A stretch of 64,000 nucleotides of DNA, from the NCBI RefSeq assembly GCF_900177485.1, contig NZ_LT840186.1, positions 558,001 through 622,000 of the forward strand, in the 5' to 3' direction. This stretch comes from Candidatus Pelagibacter sp. HIMB1321 (GTDB taxonomy: Bacteria; Pseudomonadota; Alphaproteobacteria; Pelagibacterales; Pelagibacteraceae). Within the stretch, counting starts at the first letter, position 1. The number at the start of each line of letters is the position of its first letter. Positions 1-8,664 of this stretch are shown here, in pieces. Both the position numbers and the translations under genes were made by a program. The notes under the pieces were generated by a model. That model saw only the letters and a list, made by a program, of their open reading frames with translations, was not told where the DNA came from and made no database searches.

Positions 1-537
1 GGACACTCAAGTGTGATCGCAAATATGGCTGGTATTAAACTTCCGTTAGAAAGTAAACCACTACAAGCTCTTGTATCAGAACCTGTAAAACCTATTATTG
101 ATACAGTTGTTATGTCAAATGCGGTACATGCTTATGTAAGTCAATCAGATAAAGGTGAATTAGTAATTGGAGCTGGAACAGATGATTATGTTTCATATTC
201 ACAAAAAGGTAGCCATGATATTGTTGAAGGAACGTTAAATGCAATATTAGAACTATATCCAATTTTTAGTCGGATGAGAATGTTAAGACAATGGGGTGGT
301 ATCGTTGATATCTGTCCTGATGCAAGTCCAATCATAAGTAAAACGATGGTGAAAGGTTTGTATTTCAATTGTGGTTGGGGAACAGGAGGATTTAAAGCGA
401 CCCCTGGATCAGGTGATCTATTTGCACACACGATTGCAAATGATGAGCCGCACAAACTAAATGCTGCTTTTAATTTAAATAGATTTGTAAGTGGTGACCT
501 TGTTGATGAACATGGTGCTGCAGCTGTAGCTCACTAA
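1..537 (+). CDS. soxB: sarcosine oxidase beta subunit, C-terminal part (5' end outside window)
   Basis: Beta subunit of heterotetrameric sarcosine oxidase, a cytoplasmic flavoenzyme that oxidises sarcosine to glycine and passes the methyl group to tetrahydrofolate. The reading frame is open from base 1, so only about 178 C-terminal residues are seen; the FAD-binding N-terminus lies upstream of the window. The segment has the C-terminal pattern of the DAO/glycine-oxidase fold, including the VIGAGTDDY strand and the [17 protein letters not shown] stretch typical of SoxB. Its TAA stop touches the ATG of soxD, and the B-D-A-G order is the standard sox operon. The family call is firm because all three partner genes follow. 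Confidence 0.95.
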   Translation, partial: GHSSVIANMAGIKLPLESKPLQALVSEPVKPIIDTVVMSNAVHAYVSQSDKGELVIGAGTDDYVSYSQKGSHDIVEGTLNAILELYPIFSRMRMLRQWGGIVDICPDASPIISKTMVKGLYFNCGWGTGGFKATPGSGDLFAHTIANDEPHKLNAAFNLNRFVSGDLVDEHGAAAVAH

Positions 538-813
538 ATGTTTGTAATTAACTGTCCCTATTGTGGTGAAAGAGAGCAAAGTGAATTCAAAGCTGGTGGT
601 GAAGCTCATATAGAAAGACCCAAACAACCTACTGAACTCAGTGACGATGAATGGGCTGAATATCTTTTTATGAGAAAAAACATAAAAGGAGTTCAATACG
701 AAAGATGGAACCATGCTCATGGTTGTAGAAAGTGGTTTAACATGGTTCGTGATACATCTAACGATGAAATAAAAGCAATTTATAAAATGGGTGAGAAACC
801 TCCTTCAGTTTAA
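538..813 (+). CDS. soxD: sarcosine oxidase delta subunit
   Basis: Small zinc-binding subunit (91 aa) of heterotetrameric sarcosine oxidase, with a structural role in the complex. The sequence shows the family's zinc site: Cys6 and Cys9 in NCPYCGER, then His59 and Cys63 in NHAHGCRKW. Length is about the family norm (around 90-100 aa). The ATG follows the soxB stop with no spacer, so translation of the two is probably coupled. The next gene, soxA, begins one base after this stop. Nothing is missing or unusual. Confidence 0.96.
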   Translation: MFVINCPYCGEREQSEFKAGGEAHIERPKQPTELSDDEWAEYLFMRKNIKGVQYERWNHAHGCRKWFNMVRDTSNDEIKAIYKMGEKPPSV

Positions 814-814
814 T

Positions 815-3800
815 ATGTCAAAGAATCCAAGAATAAAAACTAGCAGATTTATTGATCAAACGTATCGTATCTCATTTAAATTTAATAATAAAACGTATTA
901 TGGTTTTAAAGGAGATACTCTAGCCTCCGCATTATTGGCAAACAATGTCCATTTAGTTGGAAGAAGTTTCAAATACCATAGACCAAGAGGAATAATGACC
1001 GCTGGTTCAGAAGAGCCAAATGCAATTGTTCAAATTAACGATGGTACGGCATTAACTGAACCCAATGTAAGAGCTACAGAGGTTGAGATATATGAGGGTT
1101 TAGAAGCTTCAAGTCAAAATTGTTGGCCAAGTGTAAATTTTGATATTGGAGGAATAAATAATTTATTATCGCCACTTTTACCTGCTGGGTTTTACTATAA
1201 AACATTTATGTGGCCAGCAAGCTTCTGGGAAAAATACGAATATTTCATAAGAAAATCTGCTGGACTAGGTAAGTCACCTACTCAACCTGATCCAGATATT
1301 TATGAACATCAATATGTTCATTGCGATGTACTTGTAATTGGATCTGGAATTTCAGGCATCATGGCAGCAAAAACGGCTGCTAAGAATGGATTAAAAACTT
1401 TATTGATTGAAGAAAAACCGATTTTAGGTGGATCAACTATTTATAAAGAGGATAATGAGGTCTTTTTAGACAATGAAACACCGTCAAAATGGTTATCCAA
1501 TCAAATAAATGATTTAGAAAAATTAGAAAACCTAGAAATTAAAACAAGAACAAGTGTTGCTGCGTATCATGGATATAATTATATATTGGCAAAAGAAAAT
1601 CTTACAGATCATCTACCAATTCATGAGAGAAAAGACAAAATAAGACAAAAGTTATTAAAAATAAGAGCAAAAAAAGTTGTTACATCAACTGGAGCGCTCG
1701 AAAGACCATTGATCTTTAACAATAATGATAGACCAGGAATTTTATTAGCCTCAGCTTTAAAAAGATATGCAGATTTATTTGGTGTTGCATGTGGTGAAAA
1801 AAATATTCTATTTACTAATAATGATAGCGCTTATGAAACGGCTCTCTCCTTTATTGATAAAGGTATCAAATTAGAAGCTATTATAGACATTAGAGAAAAT
1901 CCAAATTCTGAACTTGTTAAAAAAGTTGAGGAAAATCAAATTAAAATACTCAAAGGTTATACTTTAGTCGATACATCCGGATATAGAAGAATTAATAAAA
2001 TCTCAATAATGCAACTTTCAAAAGATGGACAAAATGTTGTGGGAAATAAAATTGAAATCTCTTGTGATTGCTTAGGAATGTCTGGTGGATGGACACCAGC
2101 TGTACATTTATTTACCCAATCTGGTGGAAAACTTTCTTTTAGAGAAGAAGATCAAGTTTTTATTCCAAAAACTTATCCATCTAAACAAATCAGTATAGGC
2201 TCGTGCAATGGTGATTTTAGTTTAAACTCAATAATTAAAAATATACCTAATCAACTAAAAGAATTTTTTGCAGTCAGTTCAACAGAATTTGATAACTTAG
2301 ATATTGAAAGTAATGAAGATTTAACAAAAAGAAATATTTGGTTACTACCATCTGACAAAGTTATTGGAAAAACTAAACCTTTTGTTGATTATCAAAATGA
2401 TGCAACAGCTAAAGATATAAAATTAGCTCTTAGAGAAGGATTTAGATCAATAGAACATGTAAAGAGATATACAACAACTGGAATGGGAACAGACCAAGGA
2501 AAACTTGGTAACATGCATGCTCTCGGAATCATTGCAGACACTGCTGGGGTCAAAATGGGAGAGCTTGGAACAACAACTTTTAGGCCACCATATACCCCTC
2601 TTACTTTTGGTACAATTGTTGGAAGAAATGTAGGTGAATTTTTTGATATTTTTAGGAAAACCCCTATGCATGATTGGCATGTACAAAATAATGCAGAATT
2701 TGAAAATATTGGTCAGTGGAAAAGAGCTTGGTATTATCCAAAAGATAATGAAAACATGCATCAAGCAGTTCAAAGAGAAAGTAAGGCTACAAGAGAAAGT
2801 GCAGGAATTTTAGATGCATCGACTTTAGGAAAAATTGATATTCAAGGAACAGATGCTTCAGAGTTTTTAAATCGTGTTTATACTAACGCATGGTCTAAAC
2901 TTGCGATAGGAAAATGCAGATATGGTTTAATGTTGAATGAAGATGGAATGGTTTATGATGATGGTGTTACGACCAGACTAGATGAAAATCATTATATTAT
3001 GACTACAACAACTGGGGGCGCTGCAAATGTTCTTGGAAAATTGGAAGACTACTTACAAACTGAATGGCCAGAATTAGATGTTCATTTAACTTCGGTTACT
3101 GACCATTATGCAACAGCAAGTATATGTGGTCCTAATAGTAAAAAAATAATTCAAAAAATAATTCCAGACATGGACTTATCTGATGAAAATTTTCCTCATA
3201 TGTCTTTTAAAAATTCTGAAATTGATAATGTGAAATGTCGAATTATGAGAATAAGTTTTACCGGTGAGCATAGCTATGAAATTAACATTCCAGCAAGCTA
3301 TGGAAAATCTCTGTGGGAAAAATGTATGGAGGCAGGTAAGGAATTTAATATTACACCTTATGGAACTGAAACTATGCACCTACTTAGAGCTGAAAAAGGA
3401 TTTATAATTGTTGGTCAAGATACGGATGCAACACTCACACCTATAGATCTTCAAATGGATTGGATTGTTAGCAAGAAAAAATATGACTTTATTGGTAAAA
3501 GATCATTATATAGATCAGACACTATAAGAGAAGATAGAAAACAATTAGTCGGACTACTGACTGATGATCCAAATGAAGTACTTGAAGAAGGTGCTCAAAT
3601 TGTTGCTGATACAAACAAAAAACCTATAGAAATGTTGGGCCATGTTACTTCAAGTTATTTTAGCCCAAACCTAAATAAATCAATTGCACTTGGTGTAGTT
3701 AGAGGCGGAAAAAAAATGTTGGGTCAAAAATTAATTATACCAATGGAAAACAAAAACATTAATGTAACAGTATCTGATCCAGTTTTTTTAGATAAGGAGA

Positions 3801-3820
3801 ATAAAAGATTAAATGCTTAA
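815..3820 (+). CDS. soxA: sarcosine oxidase alpha subunit
   Basis: Large subunit (1001 aa) of heterotetrameric sarcosine oxidase. Visible domains in order: an N-terminal ferredoxin-like region (about 1-110), a pyridine-nucleotide-disulfide oxidoreductase region with the Rossmann motif GSGISG at residues 176-181, and a C-terminal aminomethyltransferase (GcvT-like) domain (from about 600) that binds folate and captures the methyl group as methylene-tetrahydrofolate. I chose the ATG at 815, one base after the soxD stop, over an in-frame GTG at 791 inside soxD, because the protein then begins with the usual short charged leader. It overlaps soxG by 8 bp. In SAR11 such genes feed oxidation of methylated amines into C1 and glycine metabolism; that role is inferred. 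Confidence 0.96.
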   Translation: MSKNPRIKTSRFIDQTYRISFKFNNKTYYGFKGDTLASALLANNVHLVGRSFKYHRPRGIMTAGSEEPNAIVQINDGTALTEPNVRATEVEIYEGLEASSQNCWPSVNFDIGGINNLLSPLLPAGFYYKTFMWPASFWEKYEYFIRKSAGLGKSPTQPDPDIYEHQYVHCDVLVIGSGISGIMAAKTAAKNGLKTLLIEEKPILGGSTIYKEDNEVFLDNETPSKWLSNQINDLEKLENLEIKTRTSVAAYHGYNYILAKENLTDHLPIHERKDKIRQKLLKIRAKKVVTSTGALERPLIFNNNDRPGILLASALKRYADLFGVACGEKNILFTNNDSAYETALSFIDKGIKLEAIIDIRENPNSELVKKVEENQIKILKGYTLVDTSGYRRINKISIMQLSKDGQNVVGNKIEISCDCLGMSGGWTPAVHLFTQSGGKLSFREEDQVFIPKTYPSKQISIGSCNGDFSLNSIIKNIPNQLKEFFAVSSTEFDNLDIESNEDLTKRNIWLLPSDKVIGKTKPFVDYQNDATAKDIKLALREGFRSIEHVKRYTTTGMGTDQGKLGNMHALGIIADTAGVKMGELGTTTFRPPYTPLTFGTIVGRNVGEFFDIFRKTPMHDWHVQNNAEFENIGQWKRAWYYPKDNENMHQAVQRESKATRESAGILDASTLGKIDIQGTDASEFLNRVYTNAWSKLAIGKCRYGLMLNEDGMVYDDGVTTRLDENHYIMTTTTGGAANVLGKLEDYLQTEWPELDVHLTSVTDHYATASICGPNSKKIIQKIIPDMDLSDENFPHMSFKNSEIDNVKCRIMRISFTGEHSYEINIPASYGKSLWEKCMEAGKEFNITPYGTETMHLLRAEKGFIIVGQDTDATLTPIDLQMDWIVSKKKYDFIGKRSLYRSDTIREDRKQLVGLLTDDPNEVLEEGAQIVADTNKKPIEMLGHVTSSYFSPNLNKSIALGVVRGGKKMLGQKLIIPMENKNINVTVSDPVFLDKENKRLNA

Positions 3821-4370
3821 TTTACAACCTGCAATAAATGATCAAAAAAAATTTTCAAATATTGAATTAAAAGAAATTTCTCCAATCAGAAAATTAATAA
3901 TAAGAGGTAAGAGTAGAAAATTTATATCTGCAGTTGGAAGAGCAATTAATATATTGCTTCCAACAGAAGCTAACACCTCATCATCTAATGGTGAAATAAC
4001 CACTATTTGGCTTAGTCCAGATGAATGGTTAATTTTTTCTAATACTATCGATGACAAAGATTTTAATCAAATAGAGGAAAAATTAATTCAAAATATCTGT
4101 AAAACAAAATTAGGAGCTGTCATTGATGTCACTGACCAATTTGTAATGATAAATTTATCTGGAAATAAGATATTTGACCTTTTTCAAACAGGATCTCCAT
4201 TTAACTTTAATGAATTTAGAAATAAAAAAGGTGTAACAACACAAACATTATTAGCTAAAATAGATGTAATTATTCAAAATAAAGATCAAAACGATGCAAA
4301 TCTTTTTGTAAGAAGATCTTTTTCTAGACATTTATTTTCATGGATGAGCGATAGTGCGTCAAGATTATAG
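3813..4370 (+). CDS. soxG: sarcosine oxidase gamma subunit
   Basis: Gamma subunit (185 aa) of heterotetrameric sarcosine oxidase, a GcvT-like fold that packs against the alpha subunit's folate domain. The stretch ISPIRKLIIRGKSRKFIS and the LSPDEWLIFS strand are typical of SoxG, as is the length near 185-200 aa. Its ATG overlaps the end of soxA by 8 bp, as expected for the last gene of a coupled operon. Sequence conservation in this family is low, so much of the confidence comes from position. Confidence 0.9.
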   Translation: MLNLQPAINDQKKFSNIELKEISPIRKLIIRGKSRKFISAVGRAINILLPTEANTSSSNGEITTIWLSPDEWLIFSNTIDDKDFNQIEEKLIQNICKTKLGAVIDVTDQFVMINLSGNKIFDLFQTGSPFNFNEFRNKKGVTTQTLLAKIDVIIQNKDQNDANLFVRRSFSRHLFSWMSDSASRL

Positions 4371-4406
4371 GTAATAATACAAATTCAAATAAGTTAGGGA
4401 TAGTTT

Positions 4407-5174
4407 ATGAAAAAACTATTATATGTTGTGCTTTTAGCACTTTTGCCCTTTTCTCTAAACGCAGAATCGAATTTAGATAAAATTTTATCAACAGGTGTCT
4501 TAAAAGTTGGGACAACAGGAGACTGGGATCCTATGACAGTAAAAGATCCAGCAACAAATAAATATAAAGGTTTTGATATTGATGTAATGAATGAACTAGC
4601 CAATGACATGGGTGTAAAAGTAGAATTTGTTCCTGCAGAATGGAAAACTATTGTCTCCGGTATTACATCAGAAAGATATGATATTTCTACAAGTGTAACC
4701 AAAACCCCAAAAAGAGCTGAAGTAGCGGGATTTACTGACACCTATTATAAGTACGGAACTGTGCCATTGGTTCTTAAAAAGAATTTAAAAAAATTTCCAA
4801 CATGGGACTCGCTTAACAATTCTAATGTAACAATTGCAACTACATTGGGGACTTCACAAGAAGAAAAAGCTAAAGAGTTTTTTCCTAAATCAAAATTAAA
4901 TTCTGTTGAAGCACCAGCGAGAGATTTTCAAGAGGTTTTGGCTGGTAGAGCAGATGGTAATATTACAAGTTCTACTGAGGCAAATAAATTAGTAATCAAA
5001 TATCCACAGTTAACTATAGTACCTGATGGAGAAAAAAATCCCGCATTTTTAGCGATGATGGTTCCTAAAGGTGATGAAAAATGGAACAATTATGTTAATC
5101 AATGGATAAAAAAGAAAAAATCATCAGGTTTTTTCACTGAGTTATTGGCTAAATACAATTTGAAAAGCTTATAA
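4407..5174 (+). CDS. ABC transporter substrate-binding protein, amino-acid family (family 3)
   Basis: Periplasmic binding protein of 255 aa. Residues 1-19 form a clear Sec signal peptide (MKK, hydrophobic core, NAES cleavage region). The rest is the bacterial extracellular solute-binding family 3 fold, with [30 protein letters not shown] and a C-terminal PKGDEKW stretch. An AGGGA Shine-Dalgarno-like run lies just before the ATG. It follows soxG by 36 bp and precedes a permease gene, so import of an amino acid or a methylated glycine derivative is a reasonable guess; the ligand is not readable. The GTTGDW..P start and C-terminal half also resemble periplasmic cyclohexadienyl dehydratases (PheC), enzymes derived from this fold, so catalysis cannot be excluded. 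Confidence 0.85.
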   Translation: MKKLLYVVLLALLPFSLNAESNLDKILSTGVLKVGTTGDWDPMTVKDPATNKYKGFDIDVMNELANDMGVKVEFVPAEWKTIVSGITSERYDISTSVTKTPKRAEVAGFTDTYYKYGTVPLVLKKNLKKFPTWDSLNNSNVTIATTLGTSQEEKAKEFFPKSKLNSVEAPARDFQEVLAGRADGNITSSTEANKLVIKYPQLTIVPDGEKNPAFLAMMVPKGDEKWNNYVNQWIKKKKSSGFFTELLAKYNLKSL

Positions 5175-5202
5175 TTAATTTTAATCATTTATAGATTAGT
5201 AA

Positions 5203-5934
5203 GTGAAAAAAATACTTTTTTTACTTCTATTATTTCCATTAACATCATGTGGTAAAAATGAACTTAATTGGCTAATTTTATCTCCAAATAATGTTGAGGG
5301 TTTAACTAATCTTAAATTTCTATTAAGTGGATTAACAACAACAATTTTCATTTCTGTTGTCTCAATAATAATTTCAATGATTTTAGGATTTATTGTTGCT
5401 GTACCATCTTTAGCAAAGAACAAGTATTTAACTTACATTAATGTAGGTTATGTGGAAATTGTTAGAGCAATACCATTGTTAGTCTTGATACTGTGGATTT
5501 ATTATGGATTGCCTATTATGACAGGTATTAGCTTCAGTCCATTTGTATCTGGTATTATAGCTCTATCTATTAGCGAAAGTGCTTTTCAAGCAGAAATATT
5601 TAGAGCAGGAATAAATTCTATTAAAAAGGCTCAATGGGAAGCTGGTAGCTCTTTAGGTTTAGGTTTTTTAAGAAAATTAAGATTAGTTATTTTACCTCAG
5701 GCAATTAAAAATATCTTACCAGCAATTGGAAATCAATTTGTATATGTATTGAAAATGTCCTCGCTTGTGTCAATAATTGGTATCGGCGATCTAACAAGAA
5801 AAGCTAATGAGTTAGTCGTTACTACATATAGACCATTAGAAATATATACATTTTTAATTTTAGAATATTTAGTTTTAATTTTGATAGTTTCTTATTTTGT
5901 TAGAAAATTAGAAAAAAAATTGAAAAACGACTAA
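5203..5934 (+). CDS. ABC transporter permease, polar amino acid (HisM/ArtM) type, with lipobox-like leader
   Basis: Inner-membrane permease of 243 aa for an amino-acid-type ABC importer. The core shows TTTIFISVVSIIISMILG (first helix), the EIVRAIPLLVLILW helix, and the EAA loop EAGSSLG (146-152) with ILPQA (163-167) that docks the ATPase. The start is a GTG at 5203. Residues 1-16 do not look like a permease N-terminus: they resemble a lipoprotein signal with lipobox LTSC at 13-16. No ATPase gene is adjacent, so an ATPase would have to come from elsewhere. The 3' end overlaps the convergent nuclease gene by 4 bp. The permease call is firm; the meaning of the leader is open. Confidence 0.9.
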   Translation: MKKILFLLLLFPLTSCGKNELNWLILSPNNVEGLTNLKFLLSGLTTTIFISVVSIIISMILGFIVAVPSLAKNKYLTYINVGYVEIVRAIPLLVLILWIYYGLPIMTGISFSPFVSGIIALSISESAFQAEIFRAGINSIKKAQWEAGSSLGLGFLRKLRLVILPQAIKNILPAIGNQFVYVLKMSSLVSIIGIGDLTRKANELVVTTYRPLEIYTFLILEYLVLILIVSYFVRKLEKKLKND

Positions 5935-6413
5935 TTTTTTTTTCTATATTCCCAAGGATATTCAAATGACATTGACCACATACCCTTATTATTATTTTTT
6001 GCAAATTCTTCATCCTTAACAAATTTATTTGAATATTTTCTGTAAGCAAAAGCATAACCTTCTCTAACTAAATATCTTGATAAACTTAAATCACCCACAA
6101 AACATTCTGCTAATGTTCTTTTGTATCGATCTTTTCCCTCAGAAATGCAATTGACATCGCGGTTATCAATAATTTTAACTAATAGATTTTTAGCTTCTAA
6201 TCCACAAAAGAATATTTCTTTATTAGAAAGACAAGTTTGTTTTAATTCAGGCGTATCTATACCGCTAAATCTAATTTTTTCACCATTAATATGGATCGTG
6301 TCACCATCTACTATCTTAATATCAGAGGATTTAGCATTACAAATATCTAATAAAAATAAAAAGATTAAAGTTAGGTTAGAAACTAAAAAGAGGTTTTTTC
6401 TGATTAAATACAT
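5931..6413 (-). CDS. secreted thermonuclease-like (SNase) domain protein
   Basis: Protein of 160 aa with an N-terminal hydrophobic signal (about 1-28, ending CNAKS), followed by one staphylococcal-nuclease (OB-fold) domain. The visible pattern is VDGDTIHI, then IRFSGIDTPE, which carries the Arg, Asp, Thr and Glu equivalents of the catalytic site, then KDRYKRTLAE with the second catalytic Arg, and the GMW motif near the end. All key positions are present, so it may be an active Ca2+-dependent nuclease outside the cytoplasm, possibly salvaging nucleotides. Its ATG lies inside the MATE gene (38 bp overlap), suggesting coupled translation. Confidence 0.85.
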   Translation of the reverse strand: MYLIRKNLFLVSNLTLIFLFLLDICNAKSSDIKIVDGDTIHINGEKIRFSGIDTPELKQTCLSNKEIFFCGLEAKNLLVKIIDNRDVNCISEGKDRYKRTLAECFVGDLSLSRYLVREGYAFAYRKYSNKFVKDEEFAKNNNKGMWSMSFEYPWEYRKKN

Positions 6414-7746
6414 TATTTAAGAAATAACCAATAAATAGCAAAACAGCAATTCCCATTATCCAATTTGTAACCATAATTGTGTAAAATATATCTTCATAGT
6501 CTCCACCTCTGATATTAATTACATACCATAAACATAAAAAAGGAAATGCGGTTAATCTCAAGATGCTTAGATAAAGACTATATAAAGGTTTTTTAACTGC
6601 TTGAAAAACTGCCGTTGTAATAAAAAAAGCTGGATAAATTGGTCCTATTAATGCAGCAACTTTTAGATAAATAATTCCATGTTTTATTGCTTCAGAATTG
6701 TCGGTAAACAAAGATACAAAAAATTCAGCACCAAAGAAAATAATCACACCTGCTAAAGCCATAAATGAAGATCCAAAAATTAATGCTTTAAAATAAAGTT
6801 CTCTAATTCTATTAAAAGCTTTTGCTCCAAAATTTTGACCACCAATAGATAAAACTGCTGTATTTAGTCCAATAACGGGTAGTAGAAAAACTTGTTCAAT
6901 TCTTAATGCAGCGCCATAACCTGCGGTAGCTAAATCACCAAATTGACCAATAAAATATAAGATATTAAATATTCCAACTCCAATAAATAACATGCTGAAC
7001 ATTATAGGGAGTGATTGTTTAATTAATGAGATCAAATAGCTGTATTTAGGAATAAAGCACTGAATTTTTAAATATTTTTTTATTCTACAATTATTAACTT
7101 TATAAGCTAAATAAATTGTTCCAATTAATTGTGAAATAACAGTTGCAATAGCAAGCCCAGCAATTCCAAATGCTGGTATTATTCCATATCCCCAAATAAA
7201 AAGTGGATTTAAAAATATATTTAGAAAAAAACTAAAAATGTAAACATTTCTATAACTTTTTGTATCGCCCTGAGCATTCAAAGTTCCATTAAGTGAAATT
7301 TGTATAAGCACAATAAATGTTCCATAAAAAATTATGTCTAGATACTCTCTAGTTAAAAAAATCCCAGTCTCATCAGATCCCATTACTCCTAATAAAAAGT
7401 TAGACGCATTCAAACCGAATAATGTTACCAAAATAGATATAAATAAAGCAAAAATTAATGATTGTGCAATATACATAGAAGCAACTTTATTTTTCTTTTC
7501 ACCTAAAGAATTTCCAATTAAAGCATTTGTTCCAGCGCCTACACCAACACCTACAGCAATAATTGTAAAATATATCGGAAATGATTTAGCTATGGCACCT
7601 ATTGCTTCTGCTGAAATTTTACCAGCAAACCAAGTATCAACTAGATTGTAAAAAGTTTGAAATAGTGATCCAACACTTGCTGGAATAGTTACTTTTCTTA
7701 ACAAGGTCCAAATTGGATCTTTAGTTAGATTAATTGATTTAGACAA
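6376..7746 (-). CDS. MATE family efflux transporter
   Basis: Inner-membrane protein of 456 aa with about 12 predicted helices arranged as two similar halves. The opening (RKVTIPASVGSLFQTFYNLVDTWFAGKISAEAIGA) is the first MatE repeat; the second begins near residue 240 (LIKQSLPIMFSMLFIGVG). MATE proteins export cationic drugs or metabolites using Na+ or H+; the substrate here cannot be read. Translation probably starts at TTG (7744-7746), preceded by an AAAGG run; no good ATG lies upstream. It sits 9 bp after trhO and overlaps the nuclease gene by 38 bp, so it is likely a member of the gatCAB-led transcript. Confidence 0.92.
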   Translation of the reverse strand: MSKSINLTKDPIWTLLRKVTIPASVGSLFQTFYNLVDTWFAGKISAEAIGAIAKSFPIYFTIIAVGVGVGAGTNALIGNSLGEKKNKVASMYIAQSLIFALFISILVTLFGLNASNFLLGVMGSDETGIFLTREYLDIIFYGTFIVLIQISLNGTLNAQGDTKSYRNVYIFSFFLNIFLNPLFIWGYGIIPAFGIAGLAIATVISQLIGTIYLAYKVNNCRIKKYLKIQCFIPKYSYLISLIKQSLPIMFSMLFIGVGIFNILYFIGQFGDLATAGYGAALRIEQVFLLPVIGLNTAVLSIGGQNFGAKAFNRIRELYFKALIFGSSFMALAGVIIFFGAEFFVSLFTDNSEAIKHGIIYLKVAALIGPIYPAFFITTAVFQAVKKPLYSLYLSILRLTAFPFLCLWYVINIRGGDYEDIFYTIMVTNWIMGIAVLLFIGYFLNNVFNQKKPLFSF

Positions 7747-7755
7747 AATTACCTT

Positions 7756-8664
7756 TTATTTATATTCTTTTTGAAAAATGTGTTTTTGGCCAGATTTTTT
7801 AGCTTTATATATCTGACTTTGTCTCATTCTAAAACGAGATTTTTGTTCAGTTGTTAAATTATCATAACAACTTGGACATGAAACACCTTCTTCATATTTT
7901 TTAGATTTTCTATCTTTTGTAGAGATTGGCTTTCTGCATCCACTACACATTTTAAAAGTTCCGCTTTTTAAACCATGTTTAAGACTTATTCGATTATCAA
8001 AAACAAAACACTCACCTTTCCATAAACTTTCTTCTTTTTTAATTTTTTGTAGATAATTTAAAATACCCCCATTTAATTGATATATGTTCTTAAAACCTTT
8101 CTTTTTTAAAAATACTGATGTTTTTTCGCATCTAATCCCACCTGTACAAAACATTGCAATAGGTTTATTTTTTTTTAATTTTTTTAGATATTTTGGAAAA
8201 TCTCTGAAGTTATTAATATTTGGATTAATTGATTTTTTAAAAGTACCAACTTCGTATTCAAAAGGTTTTCTTGTATCGATTATATGTGTGTCTTTTTTTT
8301 TAATTAATTTATTCCATTCTCTTGGATCAAGATGAGTATTTAAATTTCTTTCTTTGGGATTTAAAGTTAAATTCATTGGAACTATCTCTTTTTTGATTTT
8401 AACTTTTGGCTTATGAAAGGGTTGAAATGAAGACTTTGATTTATTGTTATTATCAAATTTTTTAAATGAAAATAAGGATTGTAGTTTGTTAATTAAGATT
8501 AATATATTTTTTGATTTTCCAGATATTATTCCGTTTAATCCTTCCTTTGCAATAATAATGGTTCCTCTTAAATTATTTTGGATCAATAATTTTTGTAAGA
8601 TGTCCTTATTCTTTTTTAAAGTATTAATTTTTATGAATTTATAAAAGCCAAATACTTCAAACAT
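7756..8664 (-). CDS. trhO: tRNA uridine-34 hydroxylase TrhO (YceA family, rhodanese domain)
   Basis: Cytoplasmic protein of 302 aa matching the YceA/TrhO family, which hydroxylates wobble uridine 34 of certain tRNAs to 5-hydroxyuridine using O2. Visible parts: an N-terminal ferredoxin-like domain (1-95, AKEGLNGIISG), a rhodanese domain (about 110-215) with the family hallmark CTGGIRCEK holding Cys173 and Cys179, and a C-terminal region with two CxxC pairs (Cys240/243, Cys263/266). Its ATG overlaps the stop of the upstream O-methyltransferase (TAATG). That pairing suggests the hydroxyl group is then methylated; see the findings. Confidence 0.92.
   Translation of the reverse strand: MFEVFGFYKFIKINTLKKNKDILQKLLIQNNLRGTIIIAKEGLNGIISGKSKNILILINKLQSLFSFKKFDNNNKSKSSFQPFHKPKVKIKKEIVPMNLTLNPKERNLNTHLDPREWNKLIKKKDTHIIDTRKPFEYEVGTFKKSINPNINNFRDFPKYLKKLKKNKPIAMFCTGGIRCEKTSVFLKKKGFKNIYQLNGGILNYLQKIKKEESLWKGECFVFDNRISLKHGLKSGTFKMCSGCRKPISTKDRKSKKYEEGVSCPSCYDNLTTEQKSRFRMRQSQIYKAKKSGQKHIFQKEYK

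Noticed and set aside
791..814. GTG start for soxA inside soxD
   Set aside because: The ATG at 815, one base after the soxD stop, gives the usual protein start; the eight extra residues have no family support.
2447..2773. Minus-strand open frame of 108 codons within soxA
   Set aside because: It lies wholly antisense to a well-conserved coding region and has no start signal or domain.
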